From assembly GCA_019648995.1 (NCBI GenBank), contig BLXT01003724.1, forward strand, positions 38,053-58,754: a stretch of 20,702 nucleotides of DNA. The letters are read 5' to 3'. Each line of letters opens with the position of its first letter. Position 1 is the first letter of the stretch. Shown here piece by piece: positions 9,951 to 20,000 of this stretch. Under the pieces are notes generated by a model. The model saw nothing but the letters and a program-made list of their open reading frames with translations. It ran no database searches and was not told the DNA's origin. This DNA is from Plakobranchus ocellatus. Its lineage: Eukaryota > Mollusca > Gastropoda > Plakobranchidae. The translations under genes and the position numbers were made by a program.

Positions 9951-10862
9951 TTTTACAATGATATGCTGCCCAAAGTTCATCAGCATTGAAAAATTAACCC
10001 ACTTTTTATAAAATGGTCACAAAAAATTCTAATATTTACATAAAAATCTTATATAAAACACCTAGAAATAAAAACACCTAGATATTTGTATTCTGTACGC
10101 TTTTCTGCTTTGTTTTTTTTTTTTTTTTTATAAAAACAAAAAGGTACAAAGAGTTTAAAATAAAAATAAAATAATGTATTTATCCAACATCAATAACAAT
10201 AAAACTTTTAAGGAAGAGAAAATAATCATAAAAGTCTGAAAAGATACACTTACTAGTTTATACACAAATTTTGAGGTCTGAAGATCAGAGAACCAATCAA
10301 AAGATAAAACTTACGGTCCACCTTTGCAAATAGGAGTCAAAAAGTGCATTTAAGTATGTTGAGTTTGGGGCCAGATACAAGCATGATACAAGACAGACTG
10401 CGATGAAGGATTTATTAAGAGTCATATTTACAAAACCAAAGCAAAATAAACACACACAAAAAAAAAAACCTCAAAGAAATAAATGAAGCAAAAAACATAG
10501 GCAGTGATACATGGACATAAAGAAAAAAGAGTAAAAAATAAAAATTAAATTAAGGTGCAGTCAGAGAAAATCAGTCCTCAATCAATGGAAATCTAGAAAA
10601 ATAAAAATTGAGATCCAACAATAACCCTGCTTTTCCATTACCTTTGACACCTGCATCTTAACATCTAATCAAACTATTTAATAAATTTCACATCATAACG
10701 TGATAGCAAAAATTCTGTGTGATAAAATTTGGACAGATACCCAATTTTCTCTGGCTGCATCATATATAGATAAACCTGCAAACAGTAAGCAGTAAGAAAA
10801 AAAAATGACTTTTTACATGAAAAAGTATGTAACTGGTAACACTTTATCATGTATAATATCCC
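9951..10862 (-). other. Proximal 3' UTR of the 4.1 gene
   Basis: A/T-rich sequence directly after the stop codon of the minus-strand 4.1 gene. It includes a run of 17 T on the plus strand (10113-10129). The minus strand carries TGTAAATA at 10033-10040 and 10425-10432, matching the Pumilio core. Several TTTATT on the plus strand read AATAAA on the minus strand, for example near 10411-10416, so the poly(A) site cannot be chosen by eye. Confidence 0.55.
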
Positions 10863-11051
10863 CTACAATGTAACTTCTCGCAGGGGCTCCTTCTCTTTTG
10901 TCGTTTCTTTCTTTTTTGATGCTTTAGGTGCTTTTGGTGGCTTTTCTGCTTTGGGAGGCTTCTCTTGTTTAGGCGACTTTTCAGGTTTAGATGGCTTTGG
11001 TGCTTTTTCTGGTTTTGATGGCTTCTCAGGTTTTGGAGGCTTTTCTGGCTT
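10863..11051 (-). CDS. EPB41: 4.1 gene last coding exon: Lys-x-x repeat tail and stop
   Basis: 189 bases, 62 codons plus TAG at 10865-10863. Its start at the TTTGCCTTTGCAG acceptor is in phase 0 with the preceding exon. The first 48 residues form 16 triplets, each beginning with lysine (KPE, KPP, KPS, KAP and similar, ending KKK). A short ETTKEKEPLREVTL closes the protein. Nothing like the 4.1 C-terminal domain is encoded. The final VTL resembles a class I PDZ ligand (S/T-x-hydrophobic) only if read one residue earlier, so no PDZ call is made. Exon length, phase and acceptor support it as the real end of at least one isoform. Confidence 0.84.
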   Translation of the reverse strand, partial: KPEKPPKPEKPSKPEKAPKPSKPEKSPKQEKPPKAEKPPKAPKASKKKETTKEKEPLREVTL

Positions 11052-14000
11052 CTGCAAAGGCAAATAAATTTGAAAAAAAATACCGATAAAAATACAAAAA
11101 TTTGAAATGTTTCCTTTCATTCATTTCAAATTAATTTTCGACTATAATATATTTTTATGTAAACCATATTATATAAATGAAGTGGATATTGTCAGTCAAA
11201 GCTGAACAGCAAAGTATCAAATTTCTTGAAAAAAAATGTGTTCCTTAGGGGAAAAAGGTTTTTTTCTTTAAATAATGCCTTGTGGAATACTTTAAAATCA
11301 TTCACTTTAATATATTCTTTAACAAAAAGAAAAGGTATACACATTTCAAAAGTTTTTACTTCAAATTCAATACATAGGTGACCCAATTATGATAAATAAA
11401 AAAGCAAAATATTTACTGGTAATTATAATATTGTATAGTTTCATGAGTATAGTATATCATATGCATTGAGACCTAAAAAAATCTTATCATTGATGGAAAT
11501 TCAGCCTAAAGAGACATTTATATTTTCAGAAAATTAAAGTGTCCCAACTGTGCAGCATTTTAAATTCATTACTGAATAATGGTCTCTCAAAGATACAGAG
11601 TCCTGAAAGCTAAAAACAGAGGAAAAGAGTTTAAAGTTTAAGAAAGATCTTCACACTAAAAACAAGTTCATTTGTTAAATTTAGACCCTGCAAGTGAGTT
11701 AGTTTCAAAAAAAAAAAAAAAAGAAATGTATTTCTGACTTTTTTTCCACAATTATGAATTGTAAATACAGCAGATAAAATAAAGAAAATGCTTCAGGTTG
11801 AGTCGCAATAACTCTTTTTTCTAAGCTAAACAGGGAGAGGTGATATGATTGGTCTCTGTATACCACAAGAATTAAATTTTTGTTGCCTCAATTGAATACA
11901 TTATGAAATAGGCTTGTTCCAGAACACATACATTTAAAAAAAAAAAATTTTTTTTTTTGACATATTTTTTTTATTTTCATGGAGCCTTTATTTATATCAG
12001 GCAAGCTTATAGAGAGTCAGACTCAGAGCATGAAAAAGACTTAGTGAGTTATTTATTGTGTAGCTGACAGTGTTACAAGAAGTACTGTAAAAACATATTA
12101 GAATTGTGTTGTGAGATTTAGATATAGACTTACAATGCCTGCTCATTTGCTTTGCCATTGCCATTGTTATTATTTAAGTTTTTTAAGTTCCACTTTTCTT
12201 TTATATTTACAGGATGTGGAAGTCAAATGTCACCTTTTCTATTTAAGTGGACATGTGATCTACAACAGCGCAGTCACTTTGTTATATTCTTGAATAACAA
12301 TAACCTAAATAATAAATGGAAGGAAATAGAAAGAAAGCACACACAAAAATGCACCACAAAGCCGGTTCTGATAAAATCTAGAAATTCCTGTCTCATTCTG
12401 GATTTATAGAGCATTAGTCAAAAATTCCCATATTAAGAATATCATTTTTTTTTTAAATCAGTGTGAAGAAAAAATTTTCTCAGAAGGTTGCAGATCTGGA
12501 ATTGCTTCTGTTGAAACAGGCAATGGGACAAACATTTTTTCCAAGTAAAAAATCAGTTTGAAACTGGATCAATTTTATACAAAAGTGAAAAAAAAATGAC
12601 AAATTTGTTTTTCAGGCTAATTTTCAATTCTCACCTTTGCCACAGGAGGTTTATCCTTCTTGGGTTTAGGAGCAACCTCTGGTTTCTCCTTCTCTATCTC
12701 AACTGTGTCTTTGCCATTATCTTGGATCTCCTCTTCGTTGTCCTCACTTTCTGAATGTTGTCTTGAGTTTAGCACATGAGCTAAAGGAGTAGCCACTGCA
12801 CCTTTCTGGTTAATGCTATTATTTGTGCGATGTTTTCTTTGATCTTGAGGTGAGTCTCTTGGCACTGCTGGAAGTCGGTTGTCGAGTTCCTCCTCATCTG
12901 ACAATTCATCTTCTTTTCTCACTAAAAAATAAATTGTTCATTTTAACCTGAAGTAAATCATTCATCTTCAGTGGTTATTCAAACCTTTTTTCTAGTTTAA
13001 TAAACTTAACGACATCAAGAGAAAAACAACTTTTAGTAATTGTCAGATGATAAAATAACTACATCAGTAAGAAAAATTTTTTACTTGGGAAAAGTGCAGC
13101 TTAGACAGGAGTAGGGTTGTTATTTTTCTTTGGTACAGAGTACTGAGATATTATATGCTTGTTTTCATGGTGGTTTGACACCCTACCAATCATCCCAAAG
13201 TAGATGCATGAAATTACAGCAAGTGTCCATCAACTACCACATCAGTTATTTCAATTTAGCTGCAACCTGTAACCCCAAGAGCCAAGTGGAATTTGAGGCT
13301 GAAAACTGTAATTTGTCTATTTTATTAAATATTCTTGCTTGTTTGTTTGCCTACACATCAAGTAAAAACAGAAATTTAAAGCATATTATAGATTGTTTGT
13401 AAAACGCAGTACAAGTTACATTCTTGAAATAACTTTAAGACTTTTAAGTATAAGTACTGCAAAAATTTATGGAATGGAAAAAAATCTGTAGGTCAATGTT
13501 GTCCACTTCAATGAGAAATACCAAAAATACCAGCCGATCGTAATAGTTGAAACAGAATAATCATATTGCTCCTATAAACAATTAGTTTTATTTGAAGTGC
13601 AAATCCTTAGAAGTTGCAAGCATCTGCATTAGTACTATCATAATATCATAATCAAAGTGCTTGTTACATTAAAAATCAAACAAAAAACAATTTTAATTTT
13701 AGAGTGTGTTTGTATCAATAGAGAGTTGAATCAGCTGGACGCATATTGTTAAAAACACAACCATATCCACTTCTTATACAAAACAAAAACAGAAAGAAGC
13801 AAGTATTAAAATCTGAGGTCAAATAAAAGTAAAATAGAATGGATGGTATAAAAAATCATTGGTCTGAAAAACCTAATGAGCAAATTGAAATTTATTATCC
13901 TTTCTTACAATGCTTGACAGTTCTGTAACCAGAACAGCTCTTTTCAATATTTAATTTAATAATATAAATTAATATTTGTGGAGAAACAAAAAAAAAGCAA

Positions 14001-17000
14001 AATTTACCACTGTGTTTTATGATGCGAGCTGAAGAAGTAAATTTTGGAGATTCTTGCTTGGGAAGGGGTGACTGGAGAGGAGTACGACCCATATCATCAT
14101 CCTCCTCCTCAAGGTGAGCTACAGGGGCAGCATGATGCGTAGCAGGGATGGGGGATGTGTTAGCGTGTCCAGCACGTCCATTGTCAAGCATTGGCTCAAT
14201 AATATCTAAGCTTTGCTGTTCTCTGTAAGGTCCTCTGTAGTTCACTGAGGATTGAAAAAAAATTGTGAGATGACAATTTCCTCCACCGCTAAGAAACCAC
14301 AACTTAATAATTATAAAGGCAAAAAATCATTGTTTTACATTTTTTTATAAATATTACGAAAAGCAGAAATATTTAAATTTTGCTAGAAATGGAAATTAGA
14401 ATTCATGTACAATTTTTTTTTTCAATCATTTATTGAAAAAAACCTTGAAAAAGAAAAATGTATGTAAAGCTAATTATTTGGGTTCATTCTGTTAACAAAT
14501 TGGGGTTCACAAAACTAAGAAGTAAAAAAATAAAAATGAAAATATATATCATTCTTTCAAGACTTTCACTACCTGAGCAATAAAGCTTATCCCTATAGAT
14601 AATCAAATTGCAATAAATTTTGTACACTGGAAAGGAAAAAAAAACAATAAACAAGTTTTGTTACTCAAGCATAATCATTCATAAAGGCAAAAGACATTAA
14701 TTTACTTTTAACCTTACAGTACTTTTGCCAAAACATTAAATCTAAATAAAATGATATTTTATTTTCTTCAGACTTATCCTGGTTCTTTGACAACCTAGAC
14801 AAATATTCTATATCAACTTGTTTTTGTTTTGTTTTTTGTCTGTTGAAAATTTTAGAAATAATATTGAGAGCAGAACAGATGTTCAAAAGCAGGTAAGATG
14901 CATCTTCCTTTCCTGCCTTTGCTTTCATCAGTAAGGCATTGTTAAAACCTTGGCAAAATTCACTTGAAATGTGCAGTGCTTACACAAAATGAGATACTTT
15001 TGGTGCTTGAATAACTCTAAACAATTTACAAACACATTTTTATCACAACCTTTAGAAAATGTTGGCTGTTTGGGATACAATTTTTTTGACCATACAGATA
15101 CTCTTGTGCATTAGATCTATTTTTCTTGGGTGCTTTGATTGAATAACTCATTTCATGCCATATCTGCGACAAAGTAGATCTACCCTTGACCAAGTAAAGA
15201 TAAAGTCAATCAAAGCGACACAATGGACTCAAAATAATTTTAAAATTTATATTTAATGAGGAAAAAATTTTTTTACAAACAGACATGAATTTTATGATAA
15301 AAACATCTAAAAAGAACTTTTTTTGCGTGCACATATGGCTTTAATATATTTATCAAATGTCTAAACTTTTCAAATACTAAGATCTTCTATTTTCTTTTTT
15401 CTACAAATAGATTCTAAAAAAGAAAAAAAATATACTTACACTGCTCTTGGCTCCTAGACCTGTTGTTGTTGAGGACAGAGTTGAGTGACATTCTGCTATG
15501 TGTCCTCTCAAACTGTTTTGAGGGTCGATCTGCCATGGAAGCATTTAATCGAGTCTGATAAAGAGTCCGGCCTGAGAAACGGTATTTGGACCCAAAACGA
15601 GGGAAGCCTGCACGTTTCTTTGCATCTTCAGCTGATCTCAGCCTGAGGACAGTAAATAAATCAGCCTTTTTTTATTGTTATTTCTTATAAGTTAGAGTAC
15701 TCAGCAAATGTGTATTAAAAAAATAATAAATGCAGAATACCTTGTCACTTGCAAAGTTCAATTCTAAAAATGTTCATTTCTATAATATTATACAAGATAT
15801 AGAAAGGAGCATTGAAGCTTGTGTTAATTGCAGCTAGTTTTTGGTAGTCAAAATAGTTAAGATGATAGAAGGGAAAAGTATGAAGCTAGCAAAGAAGAAA
15901 TTATTAAAAAGGTTTGATAAGACTGACGTTATTCTTGCAGAAAGTATTGATAGGTATCAAATGACATTGCTTATAGTTTCTTTGTGTACCACTATATAAG
16001 CTAACTTAGCACATCACTGACAGATGAAATTTGTCTTAACCATTCAACACAATTTTTTTCATAGTTTAAAGAGGTTTGGTGGCTATTTGGTCGATGAAAA
16101 AAAAAGCTTGAATTCTCACAAAATAACGGGTCCTTGCCTTAAAAAGTAATTAAAACAGTCTAAAAGCTGGTGCTTTAACATCTTATTCCTAGATTATTCA
16201 AATACCAAGACTGGACAAACACATCAGTCGAATGCATTATCCACCTGGTTTTTTTTTAATAAATAAAGACAGTTTTCAAGACAATTTTTTATCAATCACC
16301 TTTTAAATATTGCTTTAATCTTTTCCCGCAAGATGAGCAACATATCAAAGTGTTATAAAATTTACACCTTGACTAAAATGGATTGTAGACATTATTCCAA
16401 ACCACCCATTTATTGTTTCTAGACCAGTCCAAATATTAATAAGTAGCAAATCACACATTTTATTCTACTGAAGTAGCCTGAAATTGCATTCTTTGAATGT
16501 TGTAGAGATTAAAACTGGAATCAGATTTAATATTATTTATGGCTCAACCTGTAAACATTTAAAGGAAAGAGATAAAAAACTTAAAACTCTAAGAAATAAT
16601 TATATGTTGCCTGTGACTTATTCATATTACTATTGGTCTCAAGACATATTACTATTGGTCTCAAGACATTTCTTTTCTTCGTTTCTTTGAGCCACATCGC
16701 TTGCAAATCAAATGGAGATTATTGTTGGAAATGAAAAAATTCAATGCAAATATAGATTCTAAATGTATGATGGAACTGTCCTGAAAATATGTATTAATTC
16801 ACAAACATTATCTTTAGTGTTCATACTCCATTTACCTGAGAAATGAATGATGTTCCACAGCTATTTTCCACAATCGTTTAGCCATTTTGTTGCTAGGCAG
16901 GCGAAAAGCAATCCAGGATTCAAATGTCTCAAACTGGAATACAATTTTTAAAAAACTTTATCTTAATAAGATAAGATTTTTTTCTTTCTTTGTTTTGCTT

Positions 17001-20000
17001 TGTATTAACAATTGTTCTTACGAACTCAATCAAGACACAGCGCAGCAATCAATATGATGCAATGTGCAAGTGTACAAGACACATGGCTTTTATCAATACT
17101 GTAAACTTTCTTTACATTTTTTGGTATAATTTTTTAAGGTAAAATCTCCTTCTGTCTGTTTTTGCCTCCTTTTCACCACAGAAATTAGTTAACCAGGTTT
17201 TCTCAACAACTTTTAACACACTAACGATAATCATCATTCTATTGTATTTTCCTCACATCAAGGTACTTTCATTAAGTGTTGTGATGGCAAGGATGCTTTA
17301 TGTTTTCAGCGATGCTTAAATTACTTCTATAAACTAGAGAAATACACTCAGTGAAATTTTAACATGCTATTTTTTGTTTCAAAAACCTTCTTTCTTTTCA
17401 TTATTTGATATTTGTAAGGCCTATAAATACACACTGGCAACAAATTTATTGAATTTTCGTATCTTATCTGTTCATGTTAAAAAATATACATGATTTATCA
17501 TATTGTGTAAAGAAATGAAAAGAGATATAGGTGTTAAAAAAAAAAATACAAGGCCTGCAATTCTGATAATCCAGCCAAATTGTAAGGCTGCTGATTAAAA
17601 AAAAAATTAAGTTATTCAAACTGTGAAACAAATAAAAAAAAATATTTTGAAAAACAGGTAATTACATCTAACTGTGTTCTCCACAATAACAGGAAACATG
17701 GTTCTTTCTATTGAAGTAAATTACATATATACATATAATTTTTGGTTAACAATATTTTTAATAGTGTTGCAAGCCTAATTTTAAAAAAATTTTGGCAACT
17801 TTCAATATTTCAGGGATACAAATTATCAATAAAGAGCACATATAATGACCTTTTTCTTAAAGTAGACCTTGTTGATATAAGCTCCAATAGTTTCTAAATT
17901 GAGAATTTTAGAATGAATTAAAAAATGCCATATTGAGCAGAAATGGATATCTATTAATACTCAAGATGGCACAATATGGAAGGGTGGAAAAAAAAAAGGA
18001 TTGTTTGGGCATCCTAGATTCATATCACCAGCTATCTATTTTTTGTGCCTTTTACATCTAGATTTGCATAAGATGAGGAGTTGTACTTGTTTGCATTTTG
18101 ATCTAGTGATTACGAAAATCAAAAGTCAATGCAAAGTGATTATAGCTTCAAAGGCTCATACTTCACCAAGTGGAAAGATAAAAACAAAAGAGACGTTTCC
18201 AGGAACATAACAATTAATTTTTATGGAACACAAAGAGGACAGGTAGAAAAAATTTCAAATTTAAAACATATAAGGAATCAATGTAATGACAGATACCAGA
18301 GGCTCTTTAGCAAATGACCCAGTCATGACATAAATCAAGGGTTACATTTTATGCCCTATTTGTGCAGAGTTGAGAATGGCCTCCTCAAATTTGTTGGGAA
18401 AGAGACTCTTGTCAAAAAATCAGTTAGTCTATAGGTAATGTTGTAGGGTTTGACACCACTTTCAAGCTCATTTATGGCATTGTTAAGGCCAGCCACAAAA
18501 ACATCAATTGTTGCTCACTTGTTAGTCTCTAGATGGGCTTGATGAGTAGCTCCACTATTGATTTTAGATCCTTAAGGGCTTGAATTTTTCGCCCTTTGAA
18601 AAGGTGTAAAGGACTCAATCTGTGTGGTTTCCATTTTGTGGTGTATGAAATGCCTCATGACAAAGTCACTAAAGTGTTGTGCAAATCCACGTTACCACTC
18701 ATTATAATGTGTGTGGGGCTGCTCCATCCTGCAAAAACTATTGTTGCCCTCTTGCATGGAAACCAGGATACCTAAATAGACATCTCCAGAAGTGGTGGAG
18801 CACTTTCATTTCACAATTATCGGTCACTGTTAGGACAGCGCATTCTCGAATCATTTTTTCTATGCAACATAGAAAGATAATGATTTGTAAACACTAAGTT
18901 TACAGTTCAAAATAGGCTTTCCACCAAATATAATAGTTTCACACCTTGAATCTTTGCAATTGTTCTCTGGAATGTCTGGCTTGAGTGACTTGTTGGTTCA
19001 TATATTTGACAATACAAAAAGCATTCTCTATGTCAATCCAGTTCATGGCTCTAAGAGAAAGCTACATAACAATAGCAGCTTTCATGTACAAAATAACACC
19101 CACCTGGAAACGTGAAGATGTTTCCTTTCAATGCTGGTGTCAATGCATGCAAAACATCAAAAGTGACTGAATATTTAAAGTGAACGGAAGTTTATGTCAG
19201 ACCAAACAGTTCTTGTTCTCTGTATAGCTCAAAAGCTTATTTACCTCAGCAGGGCGAATCCTCAACAAGAATTTATTGCGCCTGTATGAAATTTTCAATA
19301 TCTTGGGCCAAACAAATCTGTTAATCCTGAGATTGTCTCTGTAGACTGAAATTCCAGTGGCACCAACACCCAGCAGAATATCCACATAGTCTGAATCCTG
19401 AGAAAGCATAATAAAAAATAAAGCAAAAACATGTTTTTTGGAAAGACAATCACACATCTCATTCCCACAGACTCAAAAGATAAAAACCATAACTGTGGGT
19501 TTTTCCCCTCGATGTATGTGTGTATATGAATAATAAATTTATTTTGAAAAGTATTATTCCATGAAGCAATTTATTACTAATATAAAATTTTAACAAAAGA
19601 AATAAAATTATTTTTACTAAGTATTTTTTTTTTTTAATCTGAAATGGAAATTAAAATAGAAATTAAAATAGAAATGACTAAACTATTATATCTATCAAGT
19701 GTCAAGTGGTACAAAGTAACATTGAAAAATTATGTTACCAGCAGAAATCAAGCAATCTCCTTAAAAATCAATACAAAAATTTGTAGCTAGTGTAGACACT
19801 AAAAAAATACATCACTAATTTACTATACGTACAAAGTTCTAATGATAAATATAGTCAACTTTAACGGGTCGGTAGTTTCACATATGATATTTTGACTGAG
19901 TCTGATTTACCATTGCCCCATTTCTTAATATGCAACTAGGCTGTTGCACAGTACAAATTAACACTTACCTTTGCTCTGTGAAGGTCTATGCCATAGAGAG

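Noticed and set aside
10849-11067. Plus-strand Gly/Phe-rich 72-codon frame
   Set aside because: It is the antisense reading of the Lys/Pro repeat exon of the 4.1 gene. The repeat keeps it open.
13130-13402. 90-codon plus-strand open frame in a 4.1 intron
   Set aside because: No recognisable similarity, no splice or promoter support, and a composition consistent with chance.
14665-14928. Possible extra 4.1 exon on the minus strand
   Set aside because: A Lys/Asn/Ile-rich chance frame without a good acceptor-donor pair, and the flanking exons already join in phase.
19197-19457. 86-codon minus-strand frame taken as one unit
   Set aside because: Only 19245-19397 is coding. The ends run into the introns past a clear CAG acceptor and a GTAAAT donor.
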